Below, in pieces: positions 38,333 to 48,906 of a stretch of DNA of 64,000 nt; the stretch's first letter is position 1; every line of letters starts with the position of its first letter. Origin of the DNA: Streptomyces wedmorensis. Lineage in GTDB: Bacteria > Actinomycetota > Actinomycetes > Streptomycetales > Streptomycetaceae. The DNA is taken from positions 38,927 through 102,926 of the forward strand of contig NZ_JNWK01000033.1 in assembly GCF_000716445.1 (NCBI RefSeq), in the 5' to 3' direction. The position numbers were made by a program, and so were the translations under genes. The notes under the pieces were generated by a model. The model was given only the letters and a program-made list of their open reading frames with translations, did not search any database and was not told where the DNA came from.

Positions 38333-38884
38333 ATGACCCGACTCACGAGCGACCTCGCACGGCCGGCGCGCCCGCGTCAGACCCTCACCTACCGGGAGGT
38401 CGGGGCGACCGGCACTCCGGAGACGCTGCCCGACGGGTACCTGCACCTGCGTCACAGCGTGGTCGTGGGCAGCGGCCGTGCCGCGTTCGAGGCCGCCGGT
38501 GCCGCCGTCACCACATGGCGGATGCACCGCGCCTCGGGGGCGACCGTCCGCTGCGAAGCCCCGCGCGCCGAGCCCGGCGTCTGCCTGGAGGTGTCGGTGG
38601 GCGTCGGGCGGGCGCGGCTCGGCGCTCCCTGCTCGGTGATCTGGACGGCGTACGAGGAGAACCGCGCGGGCTTCGCCTACGGCACCCTGAGCGGACATCC
38701 GGAGTGCGGCGAGGAGTCGTTCGTCGTCTCGCTGGAGCCCGGCGGCGCCGTCCGGTTCACGGTCACCGCGTTCAGCCGACCCGCCACCTGGTACACCCGA
38801 CTGGGCGGCCCCCTGATCCCGCGGCTCCAGCTGGCGTACGCGCGCCGCCTGGGCCGGACCCTGCGGCGCCTCGTCAGGAGGTGA
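38333..38884 (+). CDS. DUF1990 family protein
   Basis: 183 residues from the ATG at 38333 after GAGGGGG. The DUF1990 pattern is seen as L-T-Y-R-E-V-G-A-T, G-Y-L-H-L-R-H-S-V-V-V-G-S-G and a late V-T-A-F-S-R-P-A-T-W-Y. No signal or membrane segment. The function of the family is not known. It starts 20 nt after the proximal palindrome and is followed 22 nt later by the lipase maturation factor gene, so the two form an operon. Confidence 0.85.
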   Translation: MTRLTSDLARPARPRQTLTYREVGATGTPETLPDGYLHLRHSVVVGSGRAAFEAAGAAVTTWRMHRASGATVRCEAPRAEPGVCLEVSVGVGRARLGAPCSVIWTAYEENRAGFAYGTLSGHPECGEESFVVSLEPGGAVRFTVTAFSRPATWYTRLGGPLIPRLQLAYARRLGRTLRRLVRR

Positions 38885-38906
38885 CCGGGGGCCGATACTG
38901 GAAGCG

Positions 38907-40334
38907 ATGGAGTGGTTCACCGCACCCGACCACTGGCTGAGCCGGATCGTCTTCCAGCGGGGCCTCGCCGGGCTGTACTGCGTGGCGTTCCTGTCGGCCG
39001 CCCTCCAGTTCAGGGCGCTGATCGGCGAGCGCGGCATGCTCCCGGTGCCCGAGTACGTGCGCCGGACCCGCCCGCGCCACACCCCCTCGCTCTTCCACTG
39101 GCGCTACTCCGACCGGCTGTTCGCGACGGTGTCCTGGTCCGGTGCCGCGCTGGCGCTCGCGCTGGTGGCCGGCGTCGGCGACGCGGTCCCGCTGGCCGTG
39201 TCGATGCTCCTGTGGTTCGTGCTCTGGGCGCTGTACCTGTCGATCGTGAACGTGGGCCAGACCTGGTACTCCTTCGGCTGGGAGTCGCTGCTCCTGGAGA
39301 CCGGGTTCCTCGCCGTGTTCCTCGGCAACGACGACACCGGCCCGCCCGTCCTCGTCCTCTTCCTGCTGCGCTGGCTGCTCTTCCGGGTCGAGTTCGGCGC
39401 CGGGCTCATCAAGATCCGCGGCGACGCCTGCTGGCGGAACCTGACCTGCCTCTACCACCATCACGAGACCCAGCCGATGCCCGGCCCGCTGAGCTGGTTC
39501 TTCCACCACCTCCCGCGCCCGCTGCACCGGGTGGAGGCCGCGGCCAACCACGTCGTCCAGTTGCTCGTGCCGTTCCTGCTGTTCACCCCGCAGCCGGTCG
39601 CCACGATCGCGGCCGGTCTGATGATCGCGACCCAGCTGTGGCTGGTGCTCTCGGGCAACTTCGCCTGGCTCAACTGGATCACCATCGTGCTCGCGCTGTC
39701 CGCCGTGGACGCCTCGCCGCTCACCGGCTCCCACCCCCAGCCGGACCCGCCGCTCTGGTACGTGGTGCTCGTCGTCCTCGTGACCGTCTTCGTCCTGGTA
39801 CGGAGCTACCGCCCGGTGAGGAACCTGCTCTCCCGGCACCAGGCGATGAACCGCTCGTACGACCCGTTCCACCTGGTCAACACCTACGGCGCGTTCGGCA
39901 CCGTCGGCCGGATCCGGGACGAGATCGTCGTCGAGGGCACCGACGACCCGGCTCCGCACCCGGGCACGGTCTGGCGGGAGTACGGCTTCAAGGGCAAACC
40001 CGGCGACCTCCGCCGGCTGCCCCGCCAGTTCGCCCCCTACCACCTGCGGCTCGACTGGCTGATGTGGTTCGCCGCCCTCTCCCCCGGGTACGCGCGCGAG
40101 TGGTTCGGTCCCTTCGTCGAGCGGCTGCTCGACGGCGACCGGGACACCCTTCGGCTGCTCGCCCACAACCCCTTCCCCGACGCCCCGCCCACCCATGTCC
40201 GCGCCCGGCTCTACCGGTACCGGTACACGACCTGGCGCGAGCTGCGCTCGACCGGGGCGTGGTGGCACCGGACGCTGGTGCGGGAGTACCTGCCGCCGAC
40301 CCGGCTGCTGCGCCCGTCCGTGGACGACCGGTGA
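38907..40334 (+). CDS. lipase maturation factor (LMF1-like) membrane protein
   Basis: 475 residues with roughly seven to nine membrane helices. Family hallmarks: W-Y-S-F-G-W-E-S-L-L-L-E-T-G-F, R-W-L-L-F-R-V-E-F-G-A-G-L-I-K-I-R-G-D, C-L-Y-H-H-H-E-T-Q-P-M-P and the C-terminal W-R-E-Y-G-F-K-G and Q-F-A-P-Y-H-L-R-L-D-W. In animals LMF1 is needed to fold secreted lipases; the role of bacterial members is unproven. It is second in the operon with DUF1990 and ends at a strong hairpin. Confidence 0.92.
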   Translation: MEWFTAPDHWLSRIVFQRGLAGLYCVAFLSAALQFRALIGERGMLPVPEYVRRTRPRHTPSLFHWRYSDRLFATVSWSGAALALALVAGVGDAVPLAVSMLLWFVLWALYLSIVNVGQTWYSFGWESLLLETGFLAVFLGNDDTGPPVLVLFLLRWLLFRVEFGAGLIKIRGDACWRNLTCLYHHHETQPMPGPLSWFFHHLPRPLHRVEAAANHVVQLLVPFLLFTPQPVATIAAGLMIATQLWLVLSGNFAWLNWITIVLALSAVDASPLTGSHPQPDPPLWYVVLVVLVTVFVLVRSYRPVRNLLSRHQAMNRSYDPFHLVNTYGAFGTVGRIRDEIVVEGTDDPAPHPGTVWREYGFKGKPGDLRRLPRQFAPYHLRLDWLMWFAALSPGYAREWFGPFVERLLDGDRDTLRLLAHNPFPDAPPTHVRARLYRYRYTTWRELRSTGAWWHRTLVREYLPPTRLLRPSVDDR

Positions 40335-40342
40335 GGACACGC

Positions 40343-40390
40343 CTGTGCCCCCGGTCGCCGGAACGTGGGTTCCGGCGACCGGGGGCACAG
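40343..40390. terminator. perfect 22-bp bidirectional terminator stem
   Basis: Arms 40343-40364 and 40369-40390 are exact reverse complements with a 4-nt GTGG loop and no mismatch. The hairpin stands between the LMF stop (40334) and the stop of a minus-strand small gene (40420), so it ends both. Confidence 0.92.
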
Positions 40391-40419
40391 GGAGATCAGG
40401 ATGGCGTCAAGCCACCGGC

Positions 40420-40590
40420 TCAGTCGATGCCGGGCAGGATGTGGGGCTCCGCGAGGTCGTCCTCGTAGCCCGCGAGCCGGATCGGGGCCGAGCGGGCCCA
40501 CACTTCGAGGCTTCCCAGCTCGCCCTTGCGGCGGGGCCGGTCGACGGGTTCGGCCGGTCGCGGATCCTGCTTCGTCAGTTCGGGTGTCAC
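40420..40590 (-). CDS. 56-residue small protein, unknown
   Basis: A GTG start at 40590 has a textbook site GGAG 6 nt upstream. The product begins V-T-P-E-L-T-K-Q-D-P-R-P, has a basic R-P-R-R-K-G-E-L-G stretch, then S-L-E-V-W-A-R-S-A-P-I-R-L and an acidic end G-Y-E-D-D-L-A-E-P-H, closing I-L-P-G-I-D. No signal, Cys or membrane segment. It terminates 30 nt from the bidirectional hairpin, which supports real transcription. I cannot assign a family; the basic-then-acidic layout could suit a protein-binding regulator or a modified-peptide precursor, but nothing proves either. Confidence 0.7.
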   Translation of the reverse strand: MTPELTKQDPRPAEPVDRPRRKGELGSLEVWARSAPIRLAGYEDDLAEPHILPGID

Positions 40591-40813
40591 CGCGCACTCC
40601 TTTGTGTCGCGTACCTGTGGGACAAGTGCCGGTCGGTCGCGGTGGCGCCGTTCGTCGGGCGGGACCGCGGCCTTGGTGGCAGGCCAGTCCCCGGGCCGGC
40701 CGTGAGGAAGGTGTGGCTCCTCGGTGGCCGACCGTGAGCATCAGACTAACCAAATGAGCGGATCCGCGCTCTACCGGGCTCCAAAGTGTGACGCGATCGG
40801 GTGACACAAGTCG

Positions 40814-40847
40814 AATGAGCGCCCTACCGATGGGTAGAACGCTCATT
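40814..40847. terminator. long inverted repeat after the SDR gene
   Basis: Arms beginning AATGAGCG (40814) and ending CGCTCATT (40847) pair over 13 of 15 positions around a 3-nt centre. The repeat starts 25 nt past the SDR stop on the minus strand, so it is probably a terminator. The element AATGAGCG plus CTACC recurs at about 40752-40775, upstream of the small gene, which leaves open an operator role. The rest of 40591-40871 has no gene that I can see. Confidence 0.5.
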
Positions 40848-40871
40848 TCAGTCGACGGGGGCCGGGCGGGC

Positions 40872-42356
40872 CTACCAGTTGGCGGGGGCGTAGTCCTTCA
40901 GGAAGCAGCCGTACAGGTCCTCGCCGGCCTCGCCGCGCACGACCGGGTCGTACACCCGGGCCGCGCCGTCGACCAGGTCGAGCGGGGCGTGGAAGCCGGC
41001 CTCGGCCAGCCGCAGCTTGTCGAAGTGCGGGCGCTCGTCGGTGATCCAGCCGGTGTCGACGGAGGTCATGAGGATGCCGTCCGTCTTGAACATCTCCTCA
41101 CCGCTGGTGCGCGTCACCATGTTCATCGCGGCCTTGGCCGCGTTGGTGTTCGGATGGCCCGCGCCCTTGTAGCCGCGGCTGAAGACACCCTCCATCGCGG
41201 AGACGTTCACGACGTAGGAACGGCCGCTCGCGGCCTTCCTCGCGGCCTCGGCCATCACCGGCCGCAGCTTGCTGATCAGGATGAACGGCGCCGTGTAGTT
41301 GCACAGCTGGGTCTCCAGCAGCTCCACCGGGGAGATCTGCTCGATGCTCTGCACCCACGTGTTGGTCTCGACGACGTCCGGCACCAGGCCGCCGGCGTCG
41401 ATGGCGGTGCCGTCGAGGTGCCGGGCGATGGAGGCGTTGCCCGCGACCAGGGCGAGGTCCGCCACCTGCTGCGCGTCGAGGCCGCTCACTCCGGCGGGCA
41501 GCGACGAGCCGCCCACCAGCTCGCCGACCGCGCCGGAGTTGAAGGCACCGATGACGTGGTGGGCGGGGAGCTCACCGGCCGGCAGCGGGGCGTTCTCGCC
41601 GTCGACCAGGGCGGCGTACGCCGACGGCAGCCGGCGCACGGTCTGCGTCGCGTTGTTGATGAGGATGTCGAGGGGTCCGGCCTCGGTCATCTGGTCGGCG
41701 AGGGCCACGACCTGCGCCGGGTCTCGCAGGTCGATGCCCACGACCTCGAGCCGGTGCATCCAGTCCGCGGAGTCCTCCATCGCCTTGAAGCGGCGGATGG
41801 CGTCCTTGGGGAAACGGGTGGTGACGGTGGTGTGGGCACCGTCGCGCAGCAGCCGCAGCGCGATGTACATGCCGATCTTCGCCCGGCCGCCGGTGAGCAG
41901 CGCGCGCTTGCCGGTGAGGTCGGCGCGGGCGTCCCGCTTGGCCCGGTTCTCCGCGGCGCACTTCTGGCAGAGCTGGTGGTAGAAGTAGTCGACCTCGACG
42001 AACCGCGTCTTGCAGACGTAGCAGGAGCGCGGGCGCTGGAGTATCCCGGCGATCCGGCCCTCCTCGGTGACGGAGCTGGGCAGGAGGCCCTCGGTCTCGT
42101 CGTCGATGCGCTGCGCGGAGCCGGTGGCCGTGGCCTCGGTGACCGCCTTGTCGTTGGCGGTCTTCGAGGCCCGGCGCTCCTGGCGGCGGCGCTGCTTCAC
42201 GGTCCGGTAGATCCCGGCCGTGGCGCGCCGGACGCGGATGGCGTCCGGGTGGTCGACGTCCAGCTTGTCGAGCTCGTCGAGGACGCTCAGGCAGACGGCC
42301 AGGCGCTCGGGGTCGACGCCCGGCCCGTAGTCCTGGGTTTCTTCGGTCACCGTCAT
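40872..42356 (-). CDS. SDR-family oxidoreductase with N-terminal zinc ribbon
   Basis: 494 residues, about twice a classical SDR. Residues 1-105 are helical and charged. Cys112, Cys115, Cys130 and Cys133 form a C-x2-C/C-x2-C zinc ribbon (S-C-Y-V-C-K and Q-L-C-Q-K-C). The Rossmann domain starts near 150 with T-G-G-R-A-K-I-G, has I-L-I-N-N-A-T-Q and a long insertion before N-V-S-A-M-E-G-V-F. The usual catalytic Y-x3-K would be sought near G-Y-K-G-A-G-H-P-N-T-N-A-A-K. The substrate is unknown. Expressed on the same strand as the 56-residue gene. Confidence 0.88.
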   Translation of the reverse strand: MTVTEETQDYGPGVDPERLAVCLSVLDELDKLDVDHPDAIRVRRATAGIYRTVKQRRRQERRASKTANDKAVTEATATGSAQRIDDETEGLLPSSVTEEGRIAGILQRPRSCYVCKTRFVEVDYFYHQLCQKCAAENRAKRDARADLTGKRALLTGGRAKIGMYIALRLLRDGAHTTVTTRFPKDAIRRFKAMEDSADWMHRLEVVGIDLRDPAQVVALADQMTEAGPLDILINNATQTVRRLPSAYAALVDGENAPLPAGELPAHHVIGAFNSGAVGELVGGSSLPAGVSGLDAQQVADLALVAGNASIARHLDGTAIDAGGLVPDVVETNTWVQSIEQISPVELLETQLCNYTAPFILISKLRPVMAEAARKAASGRSYVVNVSAMEGVFSRGYKGAGHPNTNAAKAAMNMVTRTSGEEMFKTDGILMTSVDTGWITDERPHFDKLRLAEAGFHAPLDLVDGAARVYDPVVRGEAGEDLYGCFLKDYAPANW

Positions 42357-42418
42357 GGCCTTCGGGTTCCTCGTTCGCTCGTGCGTCTCGCCGCTCAGGG
42401 GCTCTCAAAGAAGCAACT

Positions 42419-43132
42419 TTACGGAGCGGGGGGCCGCGCCTCCAAACCCGTACGGGGAGCGTGGTCGAAGACACAGTCGCCGCACAGGCCGCCCCCGGGG
42501 CAGCGGTAGTAGAGACAGCAGCTGGACCGGCGCAGCCGGGGCCCGCGCACCGTGCCCGCGAGCTCGGGACGGGCGAGGAGCCCGGAGACGAGTGCTGCGG
42601 CCCGCTCGGCCGCGTCCGGCCGCCGGTGGACGGCCGCCCACCGGCTCAGCTCCCGCAGCGCGCCGGCGAGCGCCGAGCCCGCGTTGCCCCACAGCAGCCG
42701 GGGCGAGATCCCGCCGTCGCGCCGCAGCGCCGCGTGCAGCGGGACGAGGTGGGCCTCCAGGACCACCGCGGCGAGCTCGTCGACGGTGGCGGGGCGGGTG
42801 GCGGAGCCGGACCACCACAGGTCGTCGGGCGAGGTGAGGGCCCCGTCCCAGTGCAGCTCGCCGGGGGCCAGGTCCGGGAAGCGGCCGTACAGCGCGGCCG
42901 GTCCGATGGCGGTCGACCAGAGGCGGGCGGCGAGTCCGAGGTGGGCGATCGAGGCCGCGACGCGCCGCTCGGGGGTGCCGAGCCGGGCGGCGACCCGGTC
43001 CACGCGCGCGGTGAGGGGGCCGTCCTCCCCCGCGTACAGCCGGGCCAGCGGACGGTGCGCCCCGCCGCCCTCCGGCGGGATGGTCCGCAGGGCGAAGAAC
43101 CCGCCCACCGATCCGCTCTCCACGAGATCCAC
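42419..43132 (-). CDS. FhuF-like (2Fe-2S) protein
   Basis: 237 residues from a GTG at 43132 (a GTG at 43123 is an alternative). The C-terminal FhuF motif is complete: C-C-L-Y-Y-R-C-P-G-G-G-L-C-G-D-C binds a [2Fe-2S] cluster. The rest is helical, with W-W-S-G-S-A-T and G-N-A-G-S-A-L-A-G-A-L. FhuF proteins reduce ferric siderophores in the cytoplasm. No siderophore transporter is near, and no recognisable iron box is visible upstream. Confidence 0.85.
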   Translation of the reverse strand: MDLVESGSVGGFFALRTIPPEGGGAHRPLARLYAGEDGPLTARVDRVAARLGTPERRVAASIAHLGLAARLWSTAIGPAALYGRFPDLAPGELHWDGALTSPDDLWWSGSATRPATVDELAAVVLEAHLVPLHAALRRDGGISPRLLWGNAGSALAGALRELSRWAAVHRRPDAAERAAALVSGLLARPELAGTVRGPRLRRSSCCLYYRCPGGGLCGDCVFDHAPRTGLEARPPAP

Positions 43133-43423
43133 GCGCCTGCGCCCCCGGTCCGTCGCCGTCCCTCCCGTCCGGGCCTGGCGGCGCGGACGGAGCCCGTGTC
43201 GCGGGCTCGGCGCCCACCGTAGCCGGGGACTTTTCGCACACGGGTTCCGGAGTCGGTCGTGCGGTCGTACCGGGGACCGGAAAAGTCGCTTTCCACCCGG
43301 TCCGACCTGCGAAGGCGTACGTCTCAAGGCGTACGCGGGCCCCGCGTACTGCGCCGGTGGTACGTGCGAAGACGTCCCCTGGTACGACGACGCGAACGGC
43401 CGGGAAGAGAGATCGTGGAAGGT

Positions 43424-45976
<2,553 letters not shown>

Positions 45977-46180
45977 TCACCTCCGTGTTGACGCCGGTCC
46001 CCGGCCCGCGGGACCCGGCTGGGGCTGAGGCTCGGGCTCCGGTACGGGCCCGCCGGGCTGCGGCGGCGGCGTCGGCGCGGGATCCGGCGGCACCGGAACC
46101 GGGTTCGGCGGCGGCACCGGCGGCGGTGACGGCGGGATCGGCGAGGGCGGCTGCGGGTCGGGGTACGGCGGTTGCGTCAT
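45977..46180 (-). CDS. 67-residue proline-rich protein
   Basis: The ATG at 46180 follows GAGAGGT at 5 nt. The product is about half proline (M-T-Q-P-P-Y-P-D-P-Q-P-P ... P-Q-P-G-G-P-V-P-E-P-E-P) and ends R-G-P-A-S-T-R-R, without signal or hydrophobic stretch. Low complexity gives little to compare, so this could be a chance reading frame in GC-rich DNA; the ribosome site is the main support. It lies between panD and rpfD on the same strand. Confidence 0.45.
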   Translation of the reverse strand: MTQPPYPDPQPPSPIPPSPPPVPPPNPVPVPPDPAPTPPPQPGGPVPEPEPQPQPGPAGRGPASTRR

Positions 46181-46385
46181 CACGGACCTCTCGGTCGACG
46201 GGTTCGTCCCTTCCCAGGGTGGCCCGGCGGACGCGCCTACGCCCGCCGGACCCCGCCCTTCGGGTCCCGCACCCGGCCGGCGGAGGCCGGAAGGACCGCC
46301 CGCACCGCCGGATCCCGCCCGTCTCCGGGCCTGCGTCCGCCCGGTCGTCGGGGATCCTCGGCCCTGCCGTGCGGCGTTTCTCCGC

Positions 46386-46841
46386 TCAGACCCGCACGGG
46401 TGCGCCGACGGGCTCCGCCGGCGCGCCGGGCACGGCGTGCGGGGCCCGCACCGTGTCGCTCCCGGGCACGGGCGCGGACGCGTCGGCACCCAGCTCCACG
46501 ATGCGGTTCTCCGCGTCGACGTGCACGACGCTCGGCACGAACGTCCGCGCCTCCGCGTCGTCGACCTGGGCGTAACTGATGAGGATGACGAGGTCCCCGG
46601 GGTGCACGAGGTGCGCGGCGGCACCGTTGATCCCGATCACGCCGGAACCGCGCTCACCCTCGATGACATAGGTCTCGAGACGGGCCCCGTTGTCGATGTC
46701 GACGATGTGCACCAACTCGCCGGGCAGGAGGTCGGCCGCCTCCATCAGCTCCGCGTCGACGGTCACCGAACCGACGTAGTGGAGGTCCGCCTGGGTCACG
46801 GTCGCCCGGTGGATCTTGGACTTGAACAGAGTGCGCAGCAC
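46386..46841 (-). CDS. panD: aspartate 1-decarboxylase PanD
   Basis: 151 residues from a GTG at 46841 with GAGGAG upstream. Starts [15 protein letters not shown] and carries the self-cleavage site Gly24-Ser25 (H-Y-V-G-S-V-T-V), where Ser25 becomes the pyruvoyl cofactor. Also seen are [16 protein letters not shown] and I-N-G-A-A-A. It makes beta-alanine for pantothenate and CoA. The C-terminal 30 residues are a non-conserved Pro/Ala extension. It is not with other pan genes. Confidence 0.95.
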   Translation of the reverse strand: MLRTLFKSKIHRATVTQADLHYVGSVTVDAELMEAADLLPGELVHIVDIDNGARLETYVIEGERGSGVIGINGAAAHLVHPGDLVILISYAQVDDAEARTFVPSVVHVDAENRIVELGADASAPVPGSDTVRAPHAVPGAPAEPVGAPVRV

Positions 46842-47517
46842 TGTGGACTCCTCTGAGACGGCTCCCTGCCTGCTTCGTGCAGGTCAAGGGCGGTCTCGAC
46901 TGTACACCGGCACGCGCCGAACGATGTTTGTGAGGAACATCGCTCCGATCAGGCGAGACGGGTTCCTACCTGGACCTTTCCCTTCGCTCAGGCGTCTGTT
47001 GGGACGATCACACCGGAACGCGCGGGGACTCATACTGACCAGATGCTGACTTACCTGATGAGCCATCAGACATGCGGGAGACCCCTCTGCACACGGACGA
47101 CGTATGCCCACGCACCACCAAACTGTCGGGCACCGGCATCGCTCCGGTTCACGGAACACGGCCCCTTTGGCCATCAGCCGGTCGACGCTCGACCGCTCCG
47201 GAAGTCGGCTCGCTGTCTGTCGCCCGTCCGAGGCCCCTCGGCAGCGTGGAACTCGCGAGCGACGGCTTCCCGCCCGGCGGGCCCGCGAGCCGTAGGCGCG
47301 GTAGGAAACCGACCCCGGCCAGCGGCGCACGGCCCCTTCGGCGCTGAGAGCGGAAGCGCCTATGGGCCCGGCTGCCGAGATTTCCGCAAAGTCCGCTGCA
47401 GCCCCAACCGCATGATCGGCCGGGCAGGGTTCAGCAGCGAGCGACCCCTTCTCCGCCTCTGTGCCGCGGATCACAGTCTGGCGAAAACCGATCGTCGACT
47501 GCCCACGTCTTGCGGGT
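46842..47517. other. unassigned region before the sigma-factor cluster
   Basis: 676 bp with no gene that I can support. Open frames on both strands lack recognisable domains and ribosome sites. CTGATG-AGC-CATCAG (47055-47069) is a perfect 6-bp palindrome. Its core TGATGAGCCATCA fits the TGATG-N3-CRTCA operator at 4042-4087. The end of the stretch holds the sigma-factor promoter. The region may be the remnant of a lost gene. Confidence 0.4.
47483..47511 (+). promoter_or_regulatory. ECF-type promoter of the sigma gene, leaderless
   Basis: GAAAAC (47483-47488), 17 nt, then CGTCTT (47506-47511) resembles an ECF promoter (GAAC-like -35, CGTC-type -10). The GTG start at 47518 is only 6 nt beyond, at the expected transcription start, and no ribosome site exists. 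The sigma factor probably reads its own promoter and gives a leaderless mRNA. Confidence 0.55.
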
Positions 47518-48078
47518 GTGAGACCACGCAAAGAGCCACTGCACGAGCTTGACGAGGAGCATCTCGTCAAGCTCGTCGCCCGCGGCGACCGCAGCGCGTT
47601 CGAAGAACTGTATCGGCGCACCTCTCCCTGGCTGGCGACCCGGCTGCGCAGACGTTGCGGCGACGAACAGATCGTCGCGGAAGTCCTGCAGGAGACGTAC
47701 CTGGCCGTCTGGCGGGCGGCGAACGGGTTCGCGGGTTCCGCGGTCGGTGGGTCCGCCGTCGGATGGCTGTGGACCATCGCCGCCCGCCGGCTTGTCGACG
47801 CCTTCCGGCGCCGGGCCCACCACGCCCAGCCACCACCCGCCGCGGCTCCCGATCCAGCGGCGCCGGGCGCCGAGGAGGAGGTTCTCGCAGCGCGCGTGGA
47901 CGGGCACCTCGGAGAAGCACTGGCCGAACTGGCACCGGAACTCCGCGACGTCCTGCAGGCCCTGGTCCTCGACGGTCTGTCGGTGCGGGAGACCGCCGTT
48001 CTGCTCAAGGTGCCCGAGGGCACCGTGAAAACGCGTGCCCGGCGGGCACGAAGGGTGATGCGAGAGGCCCTGTCATGA
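47518..48078 (+). CDS. ECF sigma factor with linked anti-sigma and ABC transporter
   Basis: 186 residues from the GTG at 47518. Region 2 is seen in L-Q-E-T-Y-L-A-V-W-R and V-G-W-L-W-T-I-A-A-R-R-L-V-D-A-F, region 4 in L-A-P-E-L-R-D-V-L-Q-A-L-V-L-D-G-L and V-P-E-G-T-V-K-T-R-A-R-R. The stop overlaps the anti-sigma start (ATGA). An upstream GTG at 47461 would lie before the predicted promoter. This sigma/zf-HC2/ABC order typically responds to envelope stress and controls its own exporter. Confidence 0.92.
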   Translation: MRPRKEPLHELDEEHLVKLVARGDRSAFEELYRRTSPWLATRLRRRCGDEQIVAEVLQETYLAVWRAANGFAGSAVGGSAVGWLWTIAARRLVDAFRRRAHHAQPPPAAAPDPAAPGAEEEVLAARVDGHLGEALAELAPELRDVLQALVLDGLSVRETAVLLKVPEGTVKTRARRARRVMREALS

Positions 48079-48887
48079 CATCGGAACACGCGTCGCCCCA
48101 ATTGATCAGTGCTTATCTGCGCAGCCCGCAAGCTCTGGCGACGGACAAGGTGTGGGCCCTGGAGGGACACCTCGAAGGATGCCCGACGTGCCGCGACCAC
48201 CTCTCCGCCCTCGCACGTGTCCAGGACCCCGCGGTCATGTCCCTCCTCGACGACGTCTGGGCCGGACTGGAACCGCAGCTGACCGCCACCGCGTCGGCAC
48301 CGCGCCGTCGGAGCGCAGGACTGTTCAGCTGGGCTGCCCCGACCACAGTGCCGTGGCTGCTGGCGATCATCGTCGTGTCGTTCCTCGCGACACTCCTCGA
48401 CGTCCTGCAATCGCTGACCGGCGACATCTCCCTGCTCCTGCTGCTCGCTCCCCTCCTGCCCGTCCTCGCCGTGACGGCCGCCTGGTCGCCGGCACTGGAC
48501 CCCGCCTCCGAGATCACGGCGGCGACGCCACGGGCCGGGATGCCCCTGGTGCTGCGGCGCACGGTGGCCACCCTCGCCGTGGTCGTACCGACGTTGCTCA
48601 TCGGCGGTTGGGCGACCGGGGCAATGGTGGCCCAATGGCTCCTCCCGTGTCTGGCCACCACCGCGGCCACACTGGCGCTGGGCACCGTGTGGGGAGTCAC
48701 CCGCGCCGCTCTCGCCCTGTCCGGCCTGTGGGCCGGCGTGATCCTCGTCCCCGCCCTGGCGATGAGCCACATGCCTCTGGCCCTCCGGCCGTCAGCACTG
48801 CCTGTCTGGGCCGCGCTGGCCGCCCTCGCGACCATGGCCCTGATCGTCCGCCGGAACACCGGCGCGCTGCTGCATCCGCAGCGATGA
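48075..48887 (+). CDS. zf-HC2 membrane anti-sigma factor
   Basis: 270 residues. His32, Cys36 and Cys39 (G-H-L-E-G-C-P-T-C-R) form the H-x3-C-x2-C zinc anti-sigma motif in the cytoplasmic N-terminal 80 residues. Six hydrophobic helices follow, more than the single helix of a standard anti-sigma, so the membrane part may itself sense an envelope signal or contact the exporter. Overlaps the sigma gene by 4 nt, ensuring balanced production. Confidence 0.92.
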   Translation: MTSEHASPQLISAYLRSPQALATDKVWALEGHLEGCPTCRDHLSALARVQDPAVMSLLDDVWAGLEPQLTATASAPRRRSAGLFSWAAPTTVPWLLAIIVVSFLATLLDVLQSLTGDISLLLLLAPLLPVLAVTAAWSPALDPASEITAATPRAGMPLVLRRTVATLAVVVPTLLIGGWATGAMVAQWLLPCLATTAATLALGTVWGVTRAALALSGLWAGVILVPALAMSHMPLALRPSALPVWAALAALATMALIVRRNTGALLHPQR

Positions 48888-48906
48888 CCCTGAGAAGAGA
48901 CGTCAA

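Noticed and set aside
40211..40846. 211-codon minus frame covering the small gene
   Set aside because: Out of frame with the well-supported 56-residue gene, reads through the terminator stem and lacks domains.
43228..43287. Inverted repeat GACTTTTC/GAAAAGTC upstream of the FhuF-like gene as an iron box
   Set aside because: Arms are only 8 bp with 44 bp between; it does not resemble known iron-regulator sites.
46884..48770. 628-codon minus-strand frame across the sigma cluster
   Set aside because: It is antisense to the sigma and anti-sigma genes and shows no family features; only its first part covers the unassigned region and that has no ribosome site.
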